The notes under the pieces are model-generated. The model did no database searches, was not told the origin of the DNA, and worked only from the letters and a program-made list of their open reading frames with translations. A DNA stretch of 64,000 nt from Leptospira abararensis. GTDB lineage: Bacteria > Spirochaetota > Leptospiria > Leptospirales > Leptospiraceae. The translations under genes were made by a program, and so were the position numbers. Shown in pieces: positions 27,910 to 36,037 of this stretch. Within the stretch, counting starts at the first letter, position 1; the number at the start of each line of letters is the position of its first letter. The stretch lies in NCBI RefSeq assembly GCF_016918735.1, contig NZ_JAFFPR010000014.1, forward strand, positions 1 through 64,000. Reading direction: 5' to 3'.

Positions 27910-28779
27910 ATGACTGAAGTGCAATTGGAACAAAACCAAGAAGAAAAGAAATGGGCGAGGCGTGCCCATCTCTCGACCATCCTAACCTATCCAATGGCTT
28001 TATTGCCTTTTCCCTTTTTTATTTCTTCCCTTGGTGCTATGGTTTATCCATTTGTCATGTGGCTTTCGAGAAATAAATCTTCCTATTCCGCCAAACAATC
28101 GCTAGAGGCTATTTATTTACAGGCTTTGTTGTCACTTGGGTTTTTTGGGTTTGGAGCAAAGTTTGGTGATGATCGGGTTTTACTTGTGTTTTCTTATGTA
28201 TTTATGGCATTCCTTCATGTTATCTTTTTAGGAATTGCAATCTATAGAACTACCATTGGAAAAGCCCACCACTATCCGTTTAGTTTTTTCCCTCTTCTTT
28301 TTTCATCCAACCAAACGAAGGAGAATTGGAATGAATTAAAGAAAAAATTTGAAGATAAAGTCGAGTTTACCGAATACAAATCACAAATGGAACGATTGGA
28401 TGGATTTCGAGTTTTGACAGAAAAAGAATCCAAATCACTCACGGATTCAACACTGCAAGGACTTAGTAATGAATACTTACATTCTCTCTCTGATTTGCGT
28501 GTTCGACTCGCCGAAGATCCTTTGTCTTACCGAAAGGCAAAACAATTTCTGAATTACTTTCCTGAAACTGTATCTAAGATATTAAGTCAGTACAATAAGG
28601 TGAGTGCCGATGCGGGTTCTGCTGAAACTGAAAAAAGAAAAACAGAATTGAATTCATTACTCAGTGAAGTAATCAAAACGACAGAACAGGTCAGAAATAA
28701 ACTGAAAGCAGATGAAACCCTAAATTTAGATGTTGAGATCACTGCGATGAAGAAAAACATCGAATTTGGTGGGTATTGA
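27910..28779 (+). CDS. DUF4870-like membrane domain fused to XpaC-like domain
   Basis: The ATG at 27910 gives 289 residues. Residues 10-60 (WARRAHLSTILTYP..., then AKQSLEAIYLQ) resemble DUF4870 helices, with a further pair of membrane helices to about 125. The cytoplasmic C-terminal half (about 150-289) is helical and resembles the XpaC family annotated as 5-bromo-4-chloroindolyl phosphate hydrolysis, including DPLSYRKAKQFLNYF and an LDVEITAMKKNI ending. XpaC genes normally follow telA, as here. The fusion would anchor the TelA partner to the membrane, which is inference. The stop overlaps the next ATG by one base. Confidence 0.7.
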   Translation: MTEVQLEQNQEEKKWARRAHLSTILTYPMALLPFPFFISSLGAMVYPFVMWLSRNKSSYSAKQSLEAIYLQALLSLGFFGFGAKFGDDRVLLVFSYVFMAFLHVIFLGIAIYRTTIGKAHHYPFSFFPLLFSSNQTKENWNELKKKFEDKVEFTEYKSQMERLDGFRVLTEKESKSLTDSTLQGLSNEYLHSLSDLRVRLAEDPLSYRKAKQFLNYFPETVSKILSQYNKVSADAGSAETEKRKTELNSLLSEVIKTTEQVRNKLKADETLNLDVEITAMKKNIEFGGY

Positions 28780-29591
28780 TGCAATCAGAGTTACTGGATA
28801 GATCTTATCATTTTTTAAATTTCCTTCCAACGGTTTCTGATTTCTTAGTGCAAAAACACAAAGAATCGGGATTGAAGGTAGATGAAAAAGGTCTATACAA
28901 CCTAGTAACGGAAGCTGATTTAAAAGCAGAGTCCATGATTTTGGATGAGATCCAGAAAAATTATCCTGCTGATGGGATTCTTTCTGAAGAACGAGGAAAG
29001 ATAGAAGGTAAGTCGGGATATACTTGGGTGGTGGATCCTTTGGATGGCACTACCAATTACACTCATGGACTACCATTATACGGTATTTCCGTTGGTGTTG
29101 TCGAAACAGAAACAATGACTCCTCTCATTGGAATGGTTTTTTTTCCAGAGTTAAATACCTATTATCATGCGATCAAAGGCCAAGGTGCCTTTCGAGAAAA
29201 AACTCCTATTCAAGTTTCTAAAACGAGCTCTCTTAAGGACTCTCTTTTTGTCACAGGATTTCCTTATGATCGGAATCTATCATTAGATACTCTTATGCAG
29301 TATTACAAATCCATTTTGCAAAAATCTCGTGGCATCCGTAGAACAGGAGCAGCAACTCTCGATTTATGTTGGTTAGCCGAAGGTAAGTTTGAAGGATACT
29401 ACGAACTTGGATTAAAACCTTGGGATATGGCAGCCGCTGGTCTCATTGTGTTAGAGGCAAAAGGAAAAATTACTTCCATGGATGGAAACGACTTTTCTAT
29501 TATGATTCCCAGTTTACTTGCAACGAATGGTCTTGTACATGAATACTTATTAGCTGAATTTGAGGGACAAATCAATCGAGTAGCATACTAA
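28779..29591 (+). CDS. Inositol monophosphatase family protein
   Basis: This 270-residue Mg-dependent sugar phosphatase shows the metal sites TEADLKAE, LSEERG (Glu), WVVDPLDGTTNYTHG (Asp, Asp) and KPWDMAAAGLIV (the third-metal Asp). It dephosphorylates inositol phosphates, histidinol phosphate or related substrates; the family cannot be resolved further here. It overlaps the XpaC-like gene by one base. It converges on the first glycosyltransferase gene with a 20-base 3' overlap. Confidence 0.92.
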   Translation: MQSELLDRSYHFLNFLPTVSDFLVQKHKESGLKVDEKGLYNLVTEADLKAESMILDEIQKNYPADGILSEERGKIEGKSGYTWVVDPLDGTTNYTHGLPLYGISVGVVETETMTPLIGMVFFPELNTYYHAIKGQGAFREKTPIQVSKTSSLKDSLFVTGFPYDRNLSLDTLMQYYKSILQKSRGIRRTGAATLDLCWLAEGKFEGYYELGLKPWDMAAAGLIVLEAKGKITSMDGNDFSIMIPSLLATNGLVHEYLLAEFEGQINRVAY

Positions 29592-30741
29592 CCATCTGGT
29601 TTAGTTTTTTCCGGACCACTTCTTTACTAAAGTTTGCCAGAACATACTCCCTACCATTCTGCCCGAGTCTATTGGCGATGTCTCGATTCTCCAACAAAAA
29701 ATCCAAAGTTCTTTGGAAAGAAAGAGAATCTGAATAATAAAGTCCACCTTGACTTCGTAAACAATGTCCTTTCATTACAGAGGATTTTGCATTTACGAGT
29801 ACGGCTTTTTTTTGTATCCATGCTTCCATAATCGAAATAGAAAAACTTTCAAATGCTGACGGATTGAGTAAAAGAAATGACTTTTGGATTTCGGAAATTT
29901 TTTCTTCTTCACTGACAAAACCAGTAAAAGTAATCAAAGAGTCCTTCGGAGTTTCCATGGAGGAAATAGAACCTAAACATTTGACCGTAATGTCTGTTCG
30001 GTTAGAATATAACTTCCAATTTTGAAAGTTTTCAAAAAGTTCAGGGTATCCCTTTGCTGGTTCAATTCGACCAATAGTAATCAATTGATTGGAATCTAAA
30101 TCTGGTGGATTAAGATCTGTAAAATTATCATCGATATAGGTTCCAATTAAAAAATAAGACTCTGTTTTTTGTTTCGTATAGGTTTCATAAACAGACATTT
30201 CCTCTGGTGCATTGAAGCTATATACATACTCTTTTGTATAGGTCTTCCTATACATGGGAAGACGAAATGGAGGTTCATCATGAAATGTTGGTACGATGAC
30301 AAAGGGAATTTTTAAATTAGGAATACTTGCGACAACAGGATAATAAAGATAGCCGATAAGAATCGCAATGTCATAAGAATTCTGTTCTTTGGTAACGAAG
30401 TTTACTAAGTCTGGACAAAACGGCCCTTGTTCTTTTAGGAATTCGAATTGTTCTTTTTCGGAAACAGAATCTCCTTTTTCTAAACATTGATTTAAAATAC
30501 GATTCATCTTCACCATATTTCGAGTTTGGGATACTGGAAATCGAAGGATTCGAATGGAATTTTCTCTGGTTTCTCCTCCTCGAAATTCATTTTTCCAACT
30601 TACATAATCTTTGGCAGAAGAAGTACAAACTGTAACATCGTTGGATTCCGAAAGAATCGATGCGTAATCGTATGCTAATTTTTCTGCACCGCCAGAAGCA
30701 TGTTCTAAAAAACGCGCGGTTATCATTAAAATTTTTGCCAT
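29572..30741 (-). CDS. GT4-type glycosyltransferase
   Basis: This 389-residue GT-B enzyme has an N-terminal loop SGGAEKLAYDYA for acceptor and donor contacts. The C-terminal nucleotide-sugar domain contains the IGRIEPAKGYPELF block and the E-x7-E motif in AFESFSISIMEAW. Retaining transfer from a nucleotide sugar is typical of the family. It is the last gene of a four-gene run, two bases after the preceding glycosyltransferase. The sugar and acceptor are unknown, and surface polysaccharide assembly is inferred from the cluster. Confidence 0.88.
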   Translation of the reverse strand: MAKILMITARFLEHASGGAEKLAYDYASILSESNDVTVCTSSAKDYVSWKNEFRGGETRENSIRILRFPVSQTRNMVKMNRILNQCLEKGDSVSEKEQFEFLKEQGPFCPDLVNFVTKEQNSYDIAILIGYLYYPVVASIPNLKIPFVIVPTFHDEPPFRLPMYRKTYTKEYVYSFNAPEEMSVYETYTKQKTESYFLIGTYIDDNFTDLNPPDLDSNQLITIGRIEPAKGYPELFENFQNWKLYSNRTDITVKCLGSISSMETPKDSLITFTGFVSEEEKISEIQKSFLLLNPSAFESFSISIMEAWIQKKAVLVNAKSSVMKGHCLRSQGGLYYSDSLSFQRTLDFLLENRDIANRLGQNGREYVLANFSKEVVRKKLNQMVSMLLD

Positions 30742-30743
30742 AG

Positions 30744-31793
30744 TTAAACTCTCACTACTTCGAGTAAGGGTAGGATACTAGTGGATTGTAAATATTCATC
30801 TAACCTAATATTCTGAGAACCAATGATTGAATTTCGAAGTTCCGTTTTTTTGAAAACGGAATCAACAAGGGGAACAAGGGAATCAAAATCTTTCGATTCA
30901 AAAAGAATCCCGGAATGGTTTAAGGTTTCCGGGATAGCTCCTGCGGCAAAGGCAACCACTGGTAAGTGGAAATACATTGCTTCCATAAGGGGAACACAAA
31001 ATCCTTCATGTTCACTCATCGATAAAAACATGTTACTTTCTGAGTAGATCTTTTTTAACATCGTTTCATCAACGTAAGAAATAATTTTTACTTCTTCAGT
31101 AAGATCTAAGTGGTGGATCATAAAATTGAGTTCATCCAAGTAGGATTGTTGGTTTGGGTTGCAGAAACCAAGCATTCGCAAGGAGAATTGATTTCCCATT
31201 TTTGATTTCCATGTTCTTGCAAAACGTATTAAATCATCCTGGCGTTTGTTCGGTGCAATACGACCCACAAACAAAAAGGAGGGGTTTACAAATGATTTTA
31301 ATTTGAGATCACGTGGAACATCTTTCCATTTTTGAAAGTTTAGGTGAAGTGGAAGTAATCTAGCATGTTCAAATCCGATCTCTCTTAATTCGCTTAAATT
31401 AAAATGAGAAACAGCAAAAGAATGATGGAAGGTGTTCCGAATGATTTCCAAATCTTCTCTTCCTTTTCGCAGTAGATAAGAAAATTTCAGGTCATAGTCG
31501 GTAAAAAAATTTTCAGGAGTGACATTGTGATAAATAAGGATTTTTCGATTTGGAAATTTTAGAATAAAATCTAGTACTTCGCTGTGAATGGAATGGTGGT
31601 ATACCAGTACATCATTCGGTTTGATTTTTGCTTTGGTAATTTTTTCTGCATATTTTCTATCGTAAGAAAATACATTTTCTGCAAATATTTTTCCATTGTA
31701 TCCTTCCTTGGACAACAAACGTTTTATCTCCAACATTTCTTGGGAGATGGCGTCGCCTAATTGGAATCCTGCGGAAAATTGATGTATGTTCAT
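30744..31793 (-). CDS. GT4-type glycosyltransferase
   Basis: This 349-residue GT-B enzyme has LFVGRIAPNKRQDDLI for nucleotide binding and the E-x7-E motif within SEHEGFCVPLMEAM. The HEGFC variant is shared with the neighbour at 31790-32857. That similarity, together with shared phrases such as AGAIPETLNHSGILF here and AGAVPGTMKGAGVLF there, suggests an old tandem duplication. It overlaps the upstream glycosyltransferase gene by four bases and likely adds one residue of the same glycan. Confidence 0.9.
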   Translation of the reverse strand: MNIHQFSAGFQLGDAISQEMLEIKRLLSKEGYNGKIFAENVFSYDRKYAEKITKAKIKPNDVLVYHHSIHSEVLDFILKFPNRKILIYHNVTPENFFTDYDLKFSYLLRKGREDLEIIRNTFHHSFAVSHFNLSELREIGFEHARLLPLHLNFQKWKDVPRDLKLKSFVNPSFLFVGRIAPNKRQDDLIRFARTWKSKMGNQFSLRMLGFCNPNQQSYLDELNFMIHHLDLTEEVKIISYVDETMLKKIYSESNMFLSMSEHEGFCVPLMEAMYFHLPVVAFAAGAIPETLNHSGILFESKDFDSLVPLVDSVFKKTELRNSIIGSQNIRLDEYLQSTSILPLLEVVRV

Positions 31794-32857
31794 TGGATAC
31801 CGGAATTAAGAATCCCTGAAATCACTTCTTGAAATGGAAATTGGTTATAAGATTGCAATACTTTGTATTGGTTATCAATCAGGGAAGTTCGTTTTTCCAT
31901 TTGGAACAAATTCTCTTGGATTAGTTTTATAATAGAAAAAAAATCTTTTGTTTGGAAAAGAACGCCTGCTCCTTTCATGGTTCCAGGGACTGCTCCGGCG
32001 GAATAGGCAAAGACTGGAATTCCAGAACCAAACGCTTCTAGAATCGGTAGGCAAAAACCTTCATGTTCGCTCATAGAAACAAAGGCACCTGCCTCTTTTA
32101 AAATTGCGATTACTTCTAAATCAGATTTGCCTGTCAAAAAAAGAACCTTTCCTTCTAATCCGAATTTTTGCACATTCGCAGTCAGTTTATCAAAATAACC
32201 ATCGAAGGCACCAATAACAGAACCTATACACAAACAGTTGGCTTCAGGAAATTCCTTTACCCAATAAGAGAAGAGTTCAATCAGGTCTTCCCATTTTTTT
32301 TGTGGTGAATAACGACCTACAAAAACCAAGGATTGATTTCGGGATACGGATTCCATTTTAGAATCGGTTTCATAAGATTTGCAAATGGGGATGATATAGG
32401 GATTTTTGAATTGGTACTCGGAAATAGTTTGGAAGTTAAATTCAGAATCGCACCAGATAGAATCACAAAATATGGATAAACTAGCAATTTCTAAATAGGA
32501 TAAAGATTCAAATTTTTCCATTGCTGAAAAAATATCGGGAGTAGTGGTATCTCTATAAAACTGAGCGGGCGTTATGTTGTGGAATCTTAGAATCTTTCGG
32601 CCAGGTAAGTTTTGGAAAAGAGAATAAGGATAACCCGCCCCACCATAATGTAGAATGTGAATATCATCCGAAGTTGTTGGGTGCTGAAAGGAATCTACAA
32701 AGTGGAACTGGCTATTTAATTGTTTTCCCTTCCGAGGTAATCTTGTTACAAAATGCGATTGGTAACCAAGGGAAATAAAAACATCTGCAAGTCCAATTGC
32801 ATCATTTCCTACACCATCAGAATCTTTTAGTTCATCTAAATGTTGGAAAACATTCAT
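31790..32857 (-). CDS. GT4-type glycosyltransferase
   Basis: This 355-residue GT-B enzyme has LVFVGRYSPQKKWEDLI and an E-x7-E motif in SEHEGFCLPILEAF. It is probably a paralogue of the gene immediately downstream, which shares the HYGG/YHH-type N-terminal pocket and the SMSEHEGFC block. The N-terminus carries a DGVGNDAIGLAD segment in the acceptor site region. It overlaps both neighbours by four bases (ATGA), so the operon is translationally coupled. Confidence 0.9.
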   Translation of the reverse strand: MNVFQHLDELKDSDGVGNDAIGLADVFISLGYQSHFVTRLPRKGKQLNSQFHFVDSFQHPTTSDDIHILHYGGAGYPYSLFQNLPGRKILRFHNITPAQFYRDTTTPDIFSAMEKFESLSYLEIASLSIFCDSIWCDSEFNFQTISEYQFKNPYIIPICKSYETDSKMESVSRNQSLVFVGRYSPQKKWEDLIELFSYWVKEFPEANCLCIGSVIGAFDGYFDKLTANVQKFGLEGKVLFLTGKSDLEVIAILKEAGAFVSMSEHEGFCLPILEAFGSGIPVFAYSAGAVPGTMKGAGVLFQTKDFFSIIKLIQENLFQMEKRTSLIDNQYKVLQSYNQFPFQEVISGILNSGIQ

Positions 32858-33873
32858 GTATCGAGTTTTGTATATCTGTATATTTTCGTATCTTCTGTGA
32901 CAGAAAGATCTCGAACTTGTTTAAAACCAAGAGTTTCTAAATAGTTGGGTAGTTGGTCCAAATTGATTTCAGAAACTTGCAGATCACGGAATGGGCGATT
33001 GGAAAAGTTGGGTTTGATGGATACGGAAAAATACAAATGTTTACCATTGGAAAGCGAATTTGAAATTTCAGCAAATATCCTTTCGATCCAAAAAGAAGGA
33101 AAACGATTGAGTGGTAAATAAACCAAAAGATCCGTTGGATTTTTTAAAATTTGGTTTAAAGGAAATATTTTTTTTTCTAATTGGACAGTCGCGGTAATTT
33201 TACTTTGAATGAATTGAAATTCACTTTCATGAGATGTGATACAACGAAAAGGAATTTTCATTATAGAAAGTTGTTTTAAAATGTCTCCCCATTCCGGAAA
33301 CAAAACTGTGATTTCACTAGTTTTAGAAAAATCTTCTAATGCAAGTTTCCAAGTCGGATTCGAACCTGCATCAGTAAAGTATGAATTTATCGCCCAACCA
33401 AAGTTAGGTAATTCATTTGAGGATTCATGCAACAAATGATCCCGATAAAATCCATCAAAACGACTTTCGATTTGTTCTATTCTTTTTCCCAAACGAACTA
33501 ACTCATGCAAAACCGAAAAAAATGCACGGATTCTATTCTCCGAAAGTTTTTTATCGATAAGTCCGTAAACAGAGATTAGGCGGTTGATGAAGTATTTAAT
33601 TGGCCCTCTAATAAACCAGAATTTTGGATTTGAAAATTTGGGGCTTGAAATGCCTTTTTCAAAGAGATGAGCGGTGCCCGCAGGATCAAATTTTCGAAAT
33701 CCTTGTGGGGATTCGGGTTTGTAACTGATCTTTGTGAGTTCTCTCCAATTGGGAGTTTGTCCTGGGTCTAGAGGGATCTTTGATTCGATTCCCTGGATCA
33801 ATTCTGATACATTCAACTGTGGGTCTCGGACTTCGACAAAGGGGGAGGGATTGAATTTCTTTTTGTCTTCCAC
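32854..33873 (-). CDS. Hypothetical glycan-cluster protein with degenerate methyltransferase-like region
   Basis: This 339-residue protein opens the glycosyltransferase operon. The N-terminal 100 residues are proline-rich and polar. A helix pair around 95-150 (FINRLISVYGLIDKK, LVRLGKRIEQIESRF) resembles the linker found before sugar methyltransferase domains in polysaccharide loci. The C-terminal 190 residues show a Rossmann-like order (EITVLFPEWGDILKQL...LLVYLPLNRFP) but no GxGxG AdoMet site. I cannot assign an activity. It contains an A9 tract (coding strand) around 33166-33177. Confidence 0.6.
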   Translation of the reverse strand: MEDKKKFNPSPFVEVRDPQLNVSELIQGIESKIPLDPGQTPNWRELTKISYKPESPQGFRKFDPAGTAHLFEKGISSPKFSNPKFWFIRGPIKYFINRLISVYGLIDKKLSENRIRAFFSVLHELVRLGKRIEQIESRFDGFYRDHLLHESSNELPNFGWAINSYFTDAGSNPTWKLALEDFSKTSEITVLFPEWGDILKQLSIMKIPFRCITSHESEFQFIQSKITATVQLEKKIFPLNQILKNPTDLLVYLPLNRFPSFWIERIFAEISNSLSNGKHLYFSVSIKPNFSNRPFRDLQVSEINLDQLPNYLETLGFKQVRDLSVTEDTKIYRYTKLDT

Positions 33874-33959
33874 AGTTTTCTTTCTTTTGTTGAGAGGATT
33901 TGAAAAATTGGAAGAATGGCAACTAAATCTTAGGGCCGAATCGGAAATTTCCCTTTTCT

Positions 33960-34880
33960 ATGAAAAAAAAACAAACTTTAGTCACCGGAGCCAGTGGATT
34001 TGTCGGAAGTTACCTACTTCCCGCTCTCGAATCGGTTGGCGAGTATCAAATCCATTGTTTTCAAGGTGACATTCGCGACCGAAAGGCCGTTGTGAGAAAT
34101 CTAGAAGAAATTCGACCGGATATCCTGATCCACTTAGCAGCCCAAGCATTTGTTCCCATTGCGATCGAAAACCCCTGGGAAACAGAAGAAATCAATGTTG
34201 GTGGCACATTGAACCTAATCGAATACTTGCATAGAATTCAGAAGCCATGTAAAATGTTGTATGTTTCGTCCGCAGATGTCTACGGGAAACAAAACCTATC
34301 ATTTCTTCCTTTAAAGGAATCTCTTTTGCCAAAACCATTGAACCCCTATGCGGGAAGTAAATTGGCAGCCGAATCTTATTGTCGCCAATACGCGGAATAC
34401 AGTCCTTTTGTTTCTGTTGTCATTGCTCGTCCTTTCAATCATATTGGGATTGGGCAAAGGAAAGAGTTTGTCATTCCTAACTTTTGTTCTCAAATTATCG
34501 AAGCCAAATATTCAGGAAAAACTTCGATTGCTGTAGGTGATTTAGCACCGACACGAGATTTTTCTCATGTGGAAGATATTATCAGTGGTTATCTAACCTT
34601 AATCGAGAAGGGTGAGTCTGGAGAAATTTATAATATCTGTTCTGGTGAAGAACGTAGTATACGTTTTATGGTAGAGGAATTAGTAAAGATTTCAGGTCAT
34701 GATATAAAATTTGAAGTGGATGCCGGACGAGTCAGAGCGTCCGAAACATCCAAGGTGTATGGAGATAATTCCAAACTAAGAGCACTCGGTTGGAAAAACA
34801 AACACAGCTTAAGCGAAACTCTCCAACAGATTTACAATCATTTAGAATCAGAATTTTTGAAATCCAAACAAACCGATTGA
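33960..34880 (+). CDS. rmd: GDP-6-deoxy-D-mannose reductase-like SDR
   Basis: This 306-residue extended SDR has the cofactor motif TGASGFVGSYL, SSADVYG with the catalytic Ser/Thr position, YAGSKLAAE (Tyr...Lys) and RPFNHIGIGQ, the last typical of Rmd, which makes GDP-D-rhamnose from GDP-4-keto-6-deoxymannose. A related dTDP- or UDP-sugar reductase is possible. It is divergent from the glycosyltransferase operon, so it probably feeds it. The start codon is followed by nine A (33963-33971), a slippage-prone tract. The last 43 bases overlap the convergent M48 gene. Confidence 0.72.
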   Translation: MKKKQTLVTGASGFVGSYLLPALESVGEYQIHCFQGDIRDRKAVVRNLEEIRPDILIHLAAQAFVPIAIENPWETEEINVGGTLNLIEYLHRIQKPCKMLYVSSADVYGKQNLSFLPLKESLLPKPLNPYAGSKLAAESYCRQYAEYSPFVSVVIARPFNHIGIGQRKEFVIPNFCSQIIEAKYSGKTSIAVGDLAPTRDFSHVEDIISGYLTLIEKGESGEIYNICSGEERSIRFMVEELVKISGHDIKFEVDAGRVRASETSKVYGDNSKLRALGWKNKHSLSETLQQIYNHLESEFLKSKQTD

Positions 34881-36034
34881 ACTTCTTTCCATGTTTTGTC
34901 TGAAACCACTTTTTTGATTGTTCCTTTTTTTCCAGATTCAATCAAAGTTGCCAGCGTTTTCATCCTTTCATCTGTAGCAGGATGTGTGCTTAAAAAATCA
35001 GTGAGTGATTTTGTAATCACTTGATCATCTTTTGCATTGGTATCGGATGGATTTTTTTCAGATTCTGCAATTTCTTTTTCTAGTTCCTGCATTCGTTGAA
35101 AGAAGGTAAGAAGGCCAGATGGAGAAAGGTTTTGGTTTCGTAAATACTCGATGGATGTAACATCCGCTTCTGTTTCAAAGTCTCTAGAAAACTTTAGAAC
35201 AAGAATTGTGGAACCAAGTTCCGTAAATGTTTCTAAAAATTCCATATTTCCCAAACCAGGACCCACAACCAAACTAATTGCAAGTGATGTACCACCAGCT
35301 TTCACTAAGTTTCTCATATGATGTCTTTTTTCGATATGGGCCACTTCATGTGCCAAAACACCGATGACTTCTTCTTGGGATTTGGCCTCGTTTAACAATC
35401 CAGAAAAAAAATAGATTTTTCCATTGGAGAGGGCAAAGGCATTGGGAATGGTAGAGCCAATCACTGAAACTTTGAATTGATGAGGGCTGCCTTTGGGCGC
35501 AATTTTTTTTAAGGCTTCTGAAAAGAATCTCTCTGTTGCCTTGGTATTACATTCTTGAAATTGGGCATCCATTTTCATTTGAACCGATTCACCGAGTGAT
35601 TTGTCCATAGAAACTGGGATTAAGTTAGTAACAAGTTCCAATCCTTTAAAATAGAAAAAGCCAATAACTGCGACAATGACAATCGACAAGGTTCCAAGCA
35701 CAATCGGGTTCATCTCTCTAATGGAATAGAAAAATGCATGTGCATGACTTTGGTTTTTCTTGGATTGGATCCAGATGGATTCTAATAGTTTTGCATCACC
35801 CTTAGAACAAATAATTTCTAAAACAGGACTTTCTTTTACTTCATCGGGTCGTAAGACCAACTTACAACCTTTATGCGTTAAGGTGAATTCTGCAAATTGG
35901 GAAATGTTCAGTTTGTGTGCTGTTTCTGCAGACGAAAAGTCGATGGTTTGGCCATGAATCAGAACAGTCCCTTCTTCAGGGACTGCTGATACTCCGTCAA
36001 AATATCGGGATGTAAATGTTTGATTTTGGAACAA
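34838..36034 (-). CDS. M48 family zinc metalloprotease
   Basis: This 398-residue protein has an N-terminal soluble part (about 1-100), one membrane helix at about 111-130 and a peptidase M48 domain. Zinc ligands are His229 and His233 in LAHEVAHIEKRHH, with catalytic Glu230 and third ligand Glu289 in FETEADV. It resembles Oma1/BepA-type enzymes that act in membrane protein quality control. Translation starts at a TTG. It sits three bases after the DUF898 gene. Its 3' end overlaps the rmd gene by 43 bases. Confidence 0.88.
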   Translation of the reverse strand: MFQNQTFTSRYFDGVSAVPEEGTVLIHGQTIDFSSAETAHKLNISQFAEFTLTHKGCKLVLRPDEVKESPVLEIICSKGDAKLLESIWIQSKKNQSHAHAFFYSIREMNPIVLGTLSIVIVAVIGFFYFKGLELVTNLIPVSMDKSLGESVQMKMDAQFQECNTKATERFFSEALKKIAPKGSPHQFKVSVIGSTIPNAFALSNGKIYFFSGLLNEAKSQEEVIGVLAHEVAHIEKRHHMRNLVKAGGTSLAISLVVGPGLGNMEFLETFTELGSTILVLKFSRDFETEADVTSIEYLRNQNLSPSGLLTFFQRMQELEKEIAESEKNPSDTNAKDDQVITKSLTDFLSTHPATDERMKTLATLIESGKKGTIKKVVSDKTWKEVQSVCLDFKNSDSK

Positions 36035-36037
36035 TGT

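Noticed and set aside
29572..33873. Glycan operon as recent horizontal transfer
   Set aside because: Base composition by eye is like the neighbours, and no mobile gene or repeat flanks it. I cannot support transfer.
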